From contig CADCBO010000008.1 in NCBI GenBank assembly GCA_902799685.1, positions 1 to 64,000 of the forward strand: a stretch of DNA of 64,000 bases, written 5' to 3'. This document shows positions 40,017 through 48,841 of this stretch, one piece after another. Below the pieces are notes generated by a model. That model was not told where the DNA came from, searched no databases, and saw only the letters and a list, made by a program, of their open reading frames with translations. Numbering within the stretch: position 1 is the first letter of the stretch; every line of letters begins with the position of its first letter. Position numbers and translations under genes: made by a program. Origin of the DNA: an uncultured Bacteroidales bacterium. GTDB taxonomy: Bacteria; Bacteroidota; Bacteroidia; Bacteroidales; Bacteroidaceae.

Positions 40017-42266
40017 TCAGTGTTTGTCTTCATTTCCCTCATAGATGCTCTTGGGCACAATTTCTATGAAACTGAACGGTAGCACACCGTCTTCTTCCCA
40101 AACCTGACGCATACGGATATAATAATCCGTATTTGCTTCCATATATTCGTTGCATATTATCTTACGGTAGCAGTTTGCGTCATGACGTAGAGGATTGTCA
40201 CCATTGTTTGAATAGTATGAGTCCATGGCTTTCATGTAACCCCGGTTGCGCATAGACCTGTCATTCGCATCAATGGCCTGCTCCTTTTGGGTCTCTGTCA
40301 TGTCGTTGTACCTGTCATCATCATCAAGAATCATTCCAATACGTGCATCGGCACCTCCCAACCGTAAGTCAACAGGGATGTCCTCGGGGATCCAGTTCCA
40401 GTTACGCCAGAAATCATTGGCGTCGGAAGGTGTTCCCTGATGGAAATAGAACTGAACTATACCGCGGTCCTGTACTGATGTTCCAGCCATGGAGTTGTTC
40501 CATATACGTATTTCATAATTACCGTCGGACGGTACAGGCGGAAGACGGAACGCTATGTCATAGGTGCCGCGAACTGTTATCTCATCACCGTTCAGAGTGC
40601 CGAACGTCTTGTTCCGGTATCTGACAAAGAATCTGGTCTGGTCCTCCACCCATTGGAAATTTTTGCAATAACCGCTCTTGTAGGCGTAAACCATGGCATT
40701 GAGCTTTGCATTCCCTCCGTTGCTAGGGTCACCGGACAAACGTCCACGCCCGCCACTGTTAATGAAGTCCGGTGACAGGGTGCAGGCCATTATTCTCATC
40801 CTGCACTTGAGTACCTCATTCCTGGTATAGTCATCATAAGTGAGCAGCTTGTCTATGTAGTGGTAACCTCCGTTTACGCAGATGTTTGTGACACCTCCTG
40901 TAAAGTTATATTCATCGGCTGTTTCCGCTATCCTGATTCCTTCGGCCTCCAGACCGTTTTTGGCTGTGCCCTTACGGTTGATGAATATTCCCAGTGGTGA
41001 ATCGGCTGTTTTGGCCGGAGTGCTGATTCGCATTATGGAATGGGGCAAAAGAGTCTCAAAGAAATCCTCTATGTCAAATTCCAGCCATTTTTTGTGATTC
41101 TTGGTAATATCCTTCTGGCTTGTATTGAACTGGTTGTATGAAAGCCAGCAAGGCAGGATGTGGTAAGACAGCAACTTGTTGAGTGAACTGTATCTTGATG
41201 TGTCCGGAAGTCCGGCGCCGGCGGGGTAAACGGCTTCGGCATACTGGCGCAGGTCATTCACTGTGTGTATTCCGTCCAGGCCGGCCATCCGGGTGTAGTA
41301 GTCTGAGTAAACTGCCAGAGCTGTATCAGGCATGCAGAACATTGTAAACTTGTACTCCCTCTTTTCGGGCATTGCTATATAGTCGGTTTCATAGGATGTG
41401 GGATTGGTGTGGACGCCATCGTAATTGTCGCGAAGGGCCTGCTCCGTCCATTCGTAAGGAATCTCGGGGTATGTGTCATCATAATACTGTTCCAAGGTAT
41501 CCTTCAGGCCTGTAACTACAAGTCCCGTGTAAAAAACGGAAAGGTTGGGGTTCTCTTTCATCAGGCCGGGGAGAAACTGGTTGGATGACCTGAGGACCTT
41601 GTCCAACCTGTGCACCACACCGTTCTGTACGGTGTCATCGGCTGCAATGATGGACGCCTGCATGTTTATCAGGTATTTGAGCCTGATGGAGATGGAGTCC
41701 GTTCCATCCTTTGACTTTATCACATTGTTGTCATTATCATACAGCCTCACCGAGTCCGCGTATGAGTTATATACTACATAACGGTCCAGAAGGTTGGGAT
41801 GCTGGAGAACGCCGTTGCCGTTCAGGTCTGATGCGAACATCAGGTTATTGAAGATATGGGTTTTGGCTATGGTGTCACAGACTTCATGATACTGCAATAC
41901 GGTTTCTATACTTTCAAATACGGCTTTCTGACGGCTGTTATTTATTTCCTCTGCCTCCCGGTATCTGTCCTCGATATACTTCTGGATTGCAGCGTTGTCC
42001 GGTGCAAAGCAGGTGTAGGTTCCGTATGTTCTCATCTGACCCCAAAGGTTTGCCTCTTTAAGGATTGCGATAAAGTATGAGAAATCGCCGTGATTCTCCA
42101 CTTTTCCTTCCAGATAATCAGCAATGGTCTCACCATTGTTGGTGTAATAGGTACCCGGATGCTGCTCTCCCCACAGGTCCGCGCATGATGTCTGCACAGA
42201 GGCGAGCGCCAGGACGGCAGATGCCATGACTACACTCTTGAACAGTCTTTTAAGATAGATTCTCAT
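40017..42266 (-). CDS. Large FAS1 (fasciclin) domain lipoprotein
   Basis: The 749-residue protein has a long signal peptide with lipobox SVQTSCADL (Cys29) and at least two fasciclin-like regions. The first (about 45-225) has TYTCFAPDNAAIQKYIEDR and VVHRLDKVL. The second (about 235-475) has FTMFCMPDTALAVY and GGYHYIDKLLTYDD. The C-terminal 270 residues are not recognised. FAS1 domains mediate adhesion. Such proteins often accompany SusC/SusD pairs in Bacteroidota, but none is nearby. It follows the protease gene by 18 bp. Confidence 0.85.
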   Translation of the reverse strand: MRIYLKRLFKSVVMASAVLALASVQTSCADLWGEQHPGTYYTNNGETIADYLEGKVENHGDFSYFIAILKEANLWGQMRTYGTYTCFAPDNAAIQKYIEDRYREAEEINNSRQKAVFESIETVLQYHEVCDTIAKTHIFNNLMFASDLNGNGVLQHPNLLDRYVVYNSYADSVRLYDNDNNVIKSKDGTDSISIRLKYLINMQASIIAADDTVQNGVVHRLDKVLRSSNQFLPGLMKENPNLSVFYTGLVVTGLKDTLEQYYDDTYPEIPYEWTEQALRDNYDGVHTNPTSYETDYIAMPEKREYKFTMFCMPDTALAVYSDYYTRMAGLDGIHTVNDLRQYAEAVYPAGAGLPDTSRYSSLNKLLSYHILPCWLSYNQFNTSQKDITKNHKKWLEFDIEDFFETLLPHSIMRISTPAKTADSPLGIFINRKGTAKNGLEAEGIRIAETADEYNFTGGVTNICVNGGYHYIDKLLTYDDYTRNEVLKCRMRIMACTLSPDFINSGGRGRLSGDPSNGGNAKLNAMVYAYKSGYCKNFQWVEDQTRFFVRYRNKTFGTLNGDEITVRGTYDIAFRLPPVPSDGNYEIRIWNNSMAGTSVQDRGIVQFYFHQGTPSDANDFWRNWNWIPEDIPVDLRLGGADARIGMILDDDDRYNDMTETQKEQAIDANDRSMRNRGYMKAMDSYYSNNGDNPLRHDANCYRKIICNEYMEANTDYYIRMRQVWEEDGVLPFSFIEIVPKSIYEGNEDKH

Positions 42267-42284
42267 ATTACTCGTTTTTATTAT

Positions 42285-44246
42285 TTAGTAATCAGTAATA
42301 CGCTTTATGTCAAGAATACCATTCTCAATATAGAATTCCCCATCTATTGTCACGCTGTTCTTAGGTCTAACCCTAAGTATTGCATCATAAATGAAATCAT
42401 CTTTCATATAAATATCACATCCGGTAAGAATCTCTGTATCCATATATAGGTCTTCATTAACATAAGAAGTTGTATCACAAAGCAACCACACTGCATTCTT
42501 GGCATTGACACGGCCATAGCCTGTTTGAGGGCTCTTACCATTTACATACGTGTAGCCTCCTATCTTATCGGCTGTTGTCTTTAATATGTTACAGACATTC
42601 TGGGGCGTAAGTTCAGGATTCATGGATAGCACAAGTGCTGCCACACCCGCTACAACAGGGCAAGAATGGGAGGTTCCACCAAAACGTCCTGTATAATTCT
42701 TATAATGTTCTGCTCCTGTTTCTAAGTTAGGAAGATAAGAACCAACACTGAAGTATGAAACTTGGTCTGATGGCCAAGGATTATATCCATAATCGTCAGG
42801 TATATCAATAGTCCACATTTCAAGATTCTCTCCAGATATGCCAGTGCCATTATATGAGTTGTAAGGATACGCCCTGTGTGAAGGAGCAACAATATCAATA
42901 CATGTATCTGTGGGACTGTAATCAGCCTGATAGTCATATCTATCTGAAGCACCAACAGCTAACATCCCATTCCTTTTCTGGTTGGCTGGAAAGCATACAA
43001 ATCCGTTGTCATTAATTGTATGATTTGCAGTATTGCCAGCGGAGAAAAGAACAAGAACATTGTTGTTAATTACAAATTCAACAGAAGCTGTAATAATAGG
43101 ATAAAGATCAGTAATAGAATTATATCCCCAACTATTGGAAATGATGTTTGCTCCATTGCCTAAAGCAAATGTAAATGTATTAGCAATTTGTGTAGGAGTA
43201 GTGGTATCATCAACTCTTATAGGCATAATCTTACAAAGTGGAGCAATACCAGCGATACCTTCGCCGTTATTGGCTGTGGCAGCTATTACTCCGGCACATG
43301 CGTTGCCATGATTGTGGTTACCTGTAGGAGAAGGGTCATTAGGATCACCGGAACCGAAATTGCTTCCGTTGAGTCTCACTTGTCTGGTGTTGGGAAGATC
43401 AGTATGATTGGGGGAAACGCCTTCATCAATAACAGCTATCACTATGTCCTCACTGCCCATAGTCAAAGCCCAAGCTTCGGGGGCATCTATATCGGCATCG
43501 GGGGTTCCGGTGTGTCCGTTAAAAGACTGCCCTGTATTATGTAAGGTGACCTGATACATGTAATAAGGGTCGTTAGGGTGGAATGCCACTTCATCCCACA
43601 AAGTTAATTTGCATATTATTTCCGGGCATACAAAACGGAACAAACCTGTTTCGTACATTCTGTTGGCGGTACTTATTACATTCTGTTTCTTTGATACAGG
43701 AGCCATCTCATAAACCTCATTCCTTATATCCACAGTCATATTAAAGGCCTTAAGGATGCTGTCTTGAACAGGCTCATCCACATTGTTGTTGAACTTAAAA
43801 GCAATTTTATCTACAAAACCAATATTTAAAGGTTCTGTTAAATGTGTCTTGTTGTAATGTTCAAGGTCTTTTGATGTCACATACACATGCCTTGCACTTA
43901 GTATGGCATCCTCCTCCAACAAACCTTCAATGAGCTTTTCAACGGCGGCGTAAGCCGTCTTTACTGTGCAGATGTCAGAATTGAACCAGTTGAAATCAGC
44001 TGATTCCACAAGTGACAGTATCATTGATTCTACATCCTTCTGTTCGGTTTCAGGCTTTTTCTTGACCATGAATTTGCCCGGGACCTCCACAATGTCAATT
44101 TTCTCATCGAATGAATAATAGAACAACTGCTCATTCTCACCGGGAGAAGCACCATAGAGTGCCATAGACAGAAGAATGCAAGACACCAGCGATAATATTC
44201 TATTGTGATAATCTTTCATAGGTCTATCATGAAAAGAGATTGTCAT
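42285..44246 (-). CDS. Subtilisin-like serine protease (S8), secreted
   Basis: The 653-residue protease has a complete triad: Asp274 (AVIDEGVSPNH), His313 (HNHGNACAGV) and Ser526 (GGTSHSCPVVAG), with oxyanion Asn404 (FSAGNT). An N-terminal region of about 230 residues precedes the catalytic domain, probably signal peptide plus propeptide. The C-terminal 70 residues are beta-rich and lack a recognisable T9SS domain. The start used overlaps the upstream stop (ATGA); the ATG at 44219 (MKDYHNRILSLVSC) would give a more ordinary signal peptide. Activity is predicted; the substrate is unknown. Confidence 0.9.
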   Translation of the reverse strand: MTISFHDRPMKDYHNRILSLVSCILLSMALYGASPGENEQLFYYSFDEKIDIVEVPGKFMVKKKPETEQKDVESMILSLVESADFNWFNSDICTVKTAYAAVEKLIEGLLEEDAILSARHVYVTSKDLEHYNKTHLTEPLNIGFVDKIAFKFNNNVDEPVQDSILKAFNMTVDIRNEVYEMAPVSKKQNVISTANRMYETGLFRFVCPEIICKLTLWDEVAFHPNDPYYMYQVTLHNTGQSFNGHTGTPDADIDAPEAWALTMGSEDIVIAVIDEGVSPNHTDLPNTRQVRLNGSNFGSGDPNDPSPTGNHNHGNACAGVIAATANNGEGIAGIAPLCKIMPIRVDDTTTPTQIANTFTFALGNGANIISNSWGYNSITDLYPIITASVEFVINNNVLVLFSAGNTANHTINDNGFVCFPANQKRNGMLAVGASDRYDYQADYSPTDTCIDIVAPSHRAYPYNSYNGTGISGENLEMWTIDIPDDYGYNPWPSDQVSYFSVGSYLPNLETGAEHYKNYTGRFGGTSHSCPVVAGVAALVLSMNPELTPQNVCNILKTTADKIGGYTYVNGKSPQTGYGRVNAKNAVWLLCDTTSYVNEDLYMDTEILTGCDIYMKDDFIYDAILRVRPKNSVTIDGEFYIENGILDIKRITDY

Positions 44247-45475
44247 TTAGTCAATATCATGCGCTTAGTGTCAACCACCACACCATCGGTGATAAGAGAA
44301 TAGAGGTACATACCTGCATCCAGGCTGCTTCCTTGTATTGTAAGCGATGTGTTTCCTCGCTCTGATATTGTCCTCTCGTCTATCTGGTGTCCGTTCATGT
44401 CATAGATGTAGAGTACGGCGTTCCGAACACTACCGGGTATTATGAATTCAATAGTTGTGTTCTCTGTGAATGGGTTCGGGTCATTCTGATATAGAATGGC
44501 CTGAAGGCTTAATCCGCCTATATCAGTTTTTTCATTGCCTCTTTGTATGGATTTTGCAGCATCATTCTCCAGTACATCAACCTTTGTCTTGAGTTCCTGT
44601 ATGGACTTGATAAGGATAGGAATTATTTCTATATAGTTAACTGAAAGATAGCCGTCTTCACCCTCATTTACAAGTTCAGGATAAATCTGCTGTAGTTCTT
44701 GGGCAATAAGACCAATATGCTCTTGTTTAAGAATATCAGAATCCGGACTATATAGATACTTTGCCTCTTCGGTGGGCTCCAGAATGTTCACCTCTTGGTT
44801 TTTTAGACCATACCGGACCACATTCATTTCCATTATTTTACTAAGGCTTCCATTCTCTATTTGACGAATGTTGTTTTTCAAACGTAAATCCGAGGTTGTG
44901 GTAACTGTGGTTGCGGTAACATTACCAATAACTTTAACGTTCCCGTCAAAATATCCGGCATATTTGCCTGTAATCTCATAAGCATTTGGATAACTGCCCG
45001 ATGAGGCAAACAAGCCAGTACCGTTATTGCTTCCGCTTAAAGATGTACAGATGCCATAGTTATAGCCACTTTTGGCATTTCCTGCAGATGATAATATACC
45101 ATATGCTTTGGAGTTGTTGCTCACAGAAGATGATGAATATGAACTAACCTCTAATCCTTTAGTGGTCTTCTGAGCCAGGATATTACATGATATTGTTTGT
45201 CCAATAATCCAGCTTGAGGTATTTGAAGTTGAATTAGGCGTGTTAATTATCTGCAGAGCATTTTGTTTTTTATTGCTTGCATTAAAATATACCAGATTAT
45301 CAGCAGAGAATGAATCTAAGTTTGAGAACACGTTCAATGAAGATGTTGCATCCTGCTGCCATAAACCTGCTGTTACAGAGCCGTCATAGTCAACAAAAAA
45401 CTGAGCTCTTACGGTGTTGTAATGGAATATGAAAGCAATCAACAATAATACTGTAAAGAGAGAATTCCTTTTCAT
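44243..45475 (-). CDS. Secreted protein with S74 intramolecular chaperone and T9SS sorting domain
   Basis: The 410-residue protein has a signal peptide (to about residue 24), a Ser/Asn-rich beta body (25-190) and an S74 tail-spike chaperone domain (about 195-310: TSDLRLKNNI, EHIGLIAQELQQIYPELV). A C-terminal T9SS type A sorting domain follows (about 328-410: YQNDPNPFTENTTIEF, AGMYLYSLITDG). S74 domains trimerise fibre proteins and usually self-cleave at a Ser-Asp bond, here Ser195-Asp196. It was probably exported across the outer membrane by T9SS. Stop and next start overlap by 4 bp. Confidence 0.88.
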   Translation of the reverse strand: MKRNSLFTVLLLIAFIFHYNTVRAQFFVDYDGSVTAGLWQQDATSSLNVFSNLDSFSADNLVYFNASNKKQNALQIINTPNSTSNTSSWIIGQTISCNILAQKTTKGLEVSSYSSSSVSNNSKAYGILSSAGNAKSGYNYGICTSLSGSNNGTGLFASSGSYPNAYEITGKYAGYFDGNVKVIGNVTATTVTTTSDLRLKNNIRQIENGSLSKIMEMNVVRYGLKNQEVNILEPTEEAKYLYSPDSDILKQEHIGLIAQELQQIYPELVNEGEDGYLSVNYIEIIPILIKSIQELKTKVDVLENDAAKSIQRGNEKTDIGGLSLQAILYQNDPNPFTENTTIEFIIPGSVRNAVLYIYDMNGHQIDERTISERGNTSLTIQGSSLDAGMYLYSLITDGVVVDTKRMILTK

Positions 45476-45504
45476 AGATTTTTGTAATAAATAAAGGTTA
45501 ATAA

Positions 45505-45849
45505 TTAGAGATTAAATACCCCGTACCACCATGAACCCATAGCATATATATGGAGTGTATAGCTGCCGGAAGGCAGTGTTGAGAGGACAGCCTGCACACT
45601 ATACGCGGGTGCGTAGGTTTGGTCTAATACTGTCAGGTTTGCTGAATCCGTCACTACAATCTGCGATGTTGTCAGCTCACTAAAAGATACGGTTAACATT
45701 TGGCCATCGATTGATGCCGTTACTTGTGTGACAGAACGCGGATCATCTTCTGGGTCAAGTCCAGGATAGCCTCTTACTAAATCAATGTTGTCCGCCATTA
45801 CAAACTGCCCTATTAGAACAGCCAAAAGAGATAAAATAGTCTTTCTCAT
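45505..45849 (-). CDS. DUF3244 domain secreted protein
   Basis: The 114-residue protein has a signal peptide (cleavage near QFVMADN, residue 19) and a single beta-sandwich domain (about 40-114) of the DUF3244 type, with ASIDGQMLTVSFSEL and the closing PSGSYTLHIYAMGSWWYGVF. The function is unknown. It is the first gene of the operon and lies just behind a full promoter. In Bacteroidota such proteins often sit beside TPR-type regulators and secreted proteases, as here. Confidence 0.82.
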   Translation of the reverse strand: MRKTILSLLAVLIGQFVMADNIDLVRGYPGLDPEDDPRSVTQVTASIDGQMLTVSFSELTTSQIVVTDSANLTVLDQTYAPAYSVQAVLSTLPSGSYTLHIYAMGSWWYGVFNL

Positions 45850-45874
45850 AAAAATTAAGGTTTGGGTTAGGCTC

Positions 45875-45932
45875 CAAATTTAAAGTGTAAAAAAGGTGAA
45901 AGCAACAAAAGGAGGTATACAAAAAAGTATAC
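45875..45932 (-). promoter_or_regulatory. Promoter and candidate operator of the surface-protein operon
   Basis: Minus-strand TAAATTTG (45882-45875) matches TAnnTTTG and ends 25 bp before the DUF3244 ATG. TTTG (45909-45906) lies 23 bp upstream, slightly longer than usual. Directly behind it are two copies of the palindrome GTATAC (45915-45920 and 45927-45932) separated by six A residues, a plausible binding site for the TPR/HTH regulator encoded next door. Confidence 0.5.
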
Positions 45933-46012
45933 ATTTTACTCTTTTATGCCCCGATATGCATTATATGGAGTAAAAGGGAAAAAGGCTTTTCTGCCGATGA
46001 AAACGGCTTTTT

Positions 46013-47677
46013 TTAGCTGTGCCTTGAAAAAAGGTTCAGAAAATCTGATGGCGCTCTCTGGGATAGCCTGTTAATACGCTGCTTTACTGCTACTACTGTT
46101 ATGGAGAATAATTCTGCTATCTGGCTGCTGTTTAAATCAAGATTCCTTAGCAGTATGGTGAGTATTTCTCTTTCCTTAATATCCGGTATTTCTGATGCAA
46201 TATCCGTCATGGATTCGGCGTATGACAGTTTCAGTTGCTCAAACAGTTCATCTTTCTCCTTTTTGTTCAAATTACCAGACTCAATGTTCTGCTTAAATAA
46301 TAATAGTATGTTGAAAGATTTTGTATTACAGAATCGGTTGCGGCAGATATTCAGTCTGGTCTTATACAGTTCCAGCAGGGCGGTTCTGGCTTCCTGGTCA
46401 TTGACTGATAGTTCATTAACTCTGGCCTGCAGAACCTTGATACTGCTTCGGCGTATCTCTTCTTCCTGACGCAGAAGTTGGTCTTGCTTTTCCACGATTC
46501 TTTTTCTCTCCCTGCTTTTGTATAATGTGTAGGCCAGGAATAAAAGCAGGGCAAGTGACAACAAGGCAGAAATGCTTATAATTGTGAAGCGTCTATGCTT
46601 GTGTGCTATGGTTTCTTGGGTCAGTTCCTCATTATGTCTGAATTTAAGTTCCTCTATTTCACGTGCGCGTTCTATTTCATTTATAGAGTCGCGTAGTTCA
46701 CCGTATAGTTTATGATAATATATAGCATTGTCAGTATTTCCTTTAATTGCAGACAATTCAGAGAGTTTGTTTGCATCTGAACATTTAGAGTATATTTCAT
46801 TACAGTTTATAAATGATTCGTTGTAATAATGGTATGCAGAATCATATTCGTTCATTTTATAGAAAACAGCAGCTTTTATTCCTAATCCGGAGTTATATTC
46901 TTTGCCTTTTGTCATTTCCAGATAACGGTTTATAAGGCTCAAGGCCTCAGTGGTGTTTTCATGATGGTATAGGTTTATTTTTGCTAATTGCATTGTTGCA
47001 ATGCTCCTTTGGCTACTGGAATATGCGCTATTATCAAGAATAACTCTGAATATGCTGTCGGCTACTATATAATCTTTGCTGTACAAAGCACAAAGTCCTG
47101 TGTGAAAATATGCATGGTTCTGCATTTTTGTGTCTTGAAGCCTTGTTGCATTTATATGGCAGCATTTGAACTGGTCTCTAGCTTCATCCAGCATCATGCG
47201 GTTAAGATAATGTGTGCCCAGTTTGTTTTCCGTAAGTGCGTAATAACGTATCAGAGTGTCAGGGAAAAGGTCTTTTGCTTTGAGGTATGCGTCAATAGCG
47301 GCAAAGTCATTTTTCAGTTCAGTATATACGCAACCTTGTGAGTACCAAGCTAAGGCGGAGTGATAGCGCCGGTTCCTGGAGCCCCGCATTGATGTTCCGT
47401 AGTAATCTGTTGCGGTGAGAATAAGGCTGTCGGTTGTTAAGGGTTTGTACTGCTTATAGTCTGCCTGGGTCTTGAGCACGGCATAGAGGGCACGGTCACG
47501 GCGGGAGCGGAGTTCAGGTATGTGGGTTAATATGGAATCGGCTGCAGCAGGGTCTGTCTCCAACAGCGCCTCGGCCTGAGCCAAGCGGGAGTCACGGCAT
47601 GAGCTTACCACAGTCATAAGCGTGATGATAGCTATGAGTTGTGTGATAAAGGGTTTTCTTATGGAAAAAATACTCAT
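46013..47677 (-). CDS. TPR membrane-bound regulator with C-terminal HTH
   Basis: The 554-residue protein has an N-terminal signal/lipobox-like segment (VVSSCRD, Cys27) and TPR repeats (about 35-330). A transmembrane helix (about 367-388), a coiled coil (about 390-425) and a C-terminal LuxR/sigma-4-like helix-turn-helix (LDLNSSQIAELFSITVVAVKQ, about 515-535) follow. This layout is common in Bacteroidota and suggests a one-protein sensor: periplasmic TPRs, cytoplasmic DNA binding. It lies immediately upstream of the surface-protein operon on the same strand and is its likely regulator. A GCCG/CGGC hairpin lies downstream at 45993-46006. Confidence 0.85.
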   Translation of the reverse strand: MSIFSIRKPFITQLIAIITLMTVVSSCRDSRLAQAEALLETDPAAADSILTHIPELRSRRDRALYAVLKTQADYKQYKPLTTDSLILTATDYYGTSMRGSRNRRYHSALAWYSQGCVYTELKNDFAAIDAYLKAKDLFPDTLIRYYALTENKLGTHYLNRMMLDEARDQFKCCHINATRLQDTKMQNHAYFHTGLCALYSKDYIVADSIFRVILDNSAYSSSQRSIATMQLAKINLYHHENTTEALSLINRYLEMTKGKEYNSGLGIKAAVFYKMNEYDSAYHYYNESFINCNEIYSKCSDANKLSELSAIKGNTDNAIYYHKLYGELRDSINEIERAREIEELKFRHNEELTQETIAHKHRRFTIISISALLSLALLLFLAYTLYKSRERKRIVEKQDQLLRQEEEIRRSSIKVLQARVNELSVNDQEARTALLELYKTRLNICRNRFCNTKSFNILLLFKQNIESGNLNKKEKDELFEQLKLSYAESMTDIASEIPDIKEREILTILLRNLDLNSSQIAELFSITVVAVKQRINRLSQRAPSDFLNLFSRHS

Positions 47678-47701
47678 AGTTTCATATTGTTATCTTAAAT
47701 T

Positions 47702-47709
47702 CAAATGTA
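47702..47709 (-). promoter_or_regulatory. Candidate -7 box for the TPR/HTH regulator
   Basis: Minus-strand TACATTTG matches TAnnTTTG and ends 24 bp before the ATG at 47677. It forms a divergent promoter region with the FKBP gene. No -33 box is clear. Confidence 0.42.
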
Positions 47710-47795
47710 GTCATTTTCTGATAAAGATAATGTATATGTTTGCTAAAAATGGTTTTGTTTGGAAGGTAAGTGGCACAACAATAGGAAAAAAGCAG

Positions 47796-47803
47796 TACAT
47801 TTG
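47796..47803 (+). promoter_or_regulatory. Candidate -7 box for the FKBP gene
   Basis: TACATTTG, identical to the divergent box at 47702-47709, lies 44 bp before the FKBP ATG. No -33 box is seen at the expected spacing. Confidence 0.42.
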
Positions 47804-47847
47804 CGCAAAATTTCTAGGAAACAGATATTTAACAAATAAAAAAGGAA

Positions 47848-48693
47848 ATGAAAAGACTTAATGTTTTGATGGCCGGTATGGTCGTTGCAGTGCTCGCTTC
47901 ATGCGGCGGTGCAGGTACAGGTAAGGTTGTTATGAATAATGTTAAGGACACAATCTCATACTCAATAGGTATGGGTCGTGCCGTACGCGTTTATAAGGAG
48001 CAGCTTCCTTATGACATAGTTGATTCTACAACAATGAAGGCTTTCATGAAGGGATTTATGGAGGCAGCTGCCAATCCTGAGAACAAGGAGCAACTTGCTT
48101 ATGCCCTTGGTTTTGAGATTGGTTGCCAGGAGATGAGTCAGGCTTACGTTGGACTGGCTGAGAACCTGTTTGGCGCTGGTGAGTCATTCAACAAGAACAA
48201 TTACATAAGCGGTTTCCGTGACGGTATGCTGGATAACTGGAAGATCATGACTTTTGAGGAGGCCGATGAGACTTCAAACCGTCTGTACGAGTACCTGAGC
48301 CAGCGTCAGTATGACAAGGTTAAGGAAGAGAACGCAGCTTTCCTGGAGAAGAAGGCTAAGGAGGACAATGTTGTTAAGACTGCCAGCGGCCTGCTGTATC
48401 AGGTGGTTAAGCTGGGTGACGGCGGTCCCAAGCCCACAGCAGAGAGCGATGTTGAGGTTCGTTATCATGGCGAGCTGATAGACGGCACTATGTTTGATGA
48501 GTCAACCACACCCATCACCCTTAACCTGGGCCGCGTTATCAAGGGTTGGACCGAGGGTCTGCAGCTTATGAGCGTGGGCGACAAGTACAGGTTCTTTATC
48601 CCTTATGACCTGGCTTACGGTGAGCAGGGCACCCAGGGTATCAAGCCTTACTCAACACTTATATTTGATGTTGAGCTTGTAAGCATCAAGTAA
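47848..48693 (+). CDS. FKBP-type peptidyl-prolyl isomerase, lipoprotein
   Basis: The 281-residue protein has lipobox VLASCGG (Cys19), an FkpA/Mip-like helical dimerisation region (about 30-165) and a C-terminal FKBP domain (about 180-281). Domain motifs are VEVRYHGELIDGTMFDES, VIKGWTEGLQLM and FIPYDLAYGEQG. It should assist folding of exported proteins at the periplasmic face. It is monocistronic, with a -7 box upstream and a good terminator downstream. Confidence 0.92.
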   Translation: MKRLNVLMAGMVVAVLASCGGAGTGKVVMNNVKDTISYSIGMGRAVRVYKEQLPYDIVDSTTMKAFMKGFMEAAANPENKEQLAYALGFEIGCQEMSQAYVGLAENLFGAGESFNKNNYISGFRDGMLDNWKIMTFEEADETSNRLYEYLSQRQYDKVKEENAAFLEKKAKEDNVVKTASGLLYQVVKLGDGGPKPTAESDVEVRYHGELIDGTMFDESTTPITLNLGRVIKGWTEGLQLMSVGDKYRFFIPYDLAYGEQGTQGIKPYSTLIFDVELVSIK

Positions 48694-48715
48694 GAACTGA
48701 TTATAGATTGAACAG

Positions 48716-48750
48716 GAAGGGGCGGTAATTCCGTCCCTTCTTTCATTTTT
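48716..48750 (+). terminator. Intrinsic terminator of the FKBP gene
   Basis: GAAGGGGCGG (48716-48725) pairs with CCGTCCCTTC (48731-48740), with one G-T wobble and a TAATT loop, followed by TTTCATTTTT. It sits 22 bp after the stop codon. Confidence 0.8.
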
Positions 48751-48756
48751 GTCATT

Positions 48757-48840
48757 TTGTAAGCATAAAAGAGACAATGTAATGAAATAATGCCTATTTT
48801 TGACTAATAATTACGTTCGCTAACTATTAAATGCTTACAA
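48757..48840 (+). promoter_or_regulatory. Lrp-gene promoter flanked by a 10-bp inverted repeat
   Basis: TTGTAAGCAT (48757-48766) and its exact reverse complement ATGCTTACAA (48831-48840) flank the region just before the regulator's ATG at 48842. Between them TATTTTTG (48795-48802) fits the -7 consensus. The half-sites are 74 bp apart centre to centre, close to seven helical turns. This suits an autoregulated Lrp/AsnC protein that wraps or loops DNA. Confidence 0.5.
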
Positions 48841-48841
48841 T

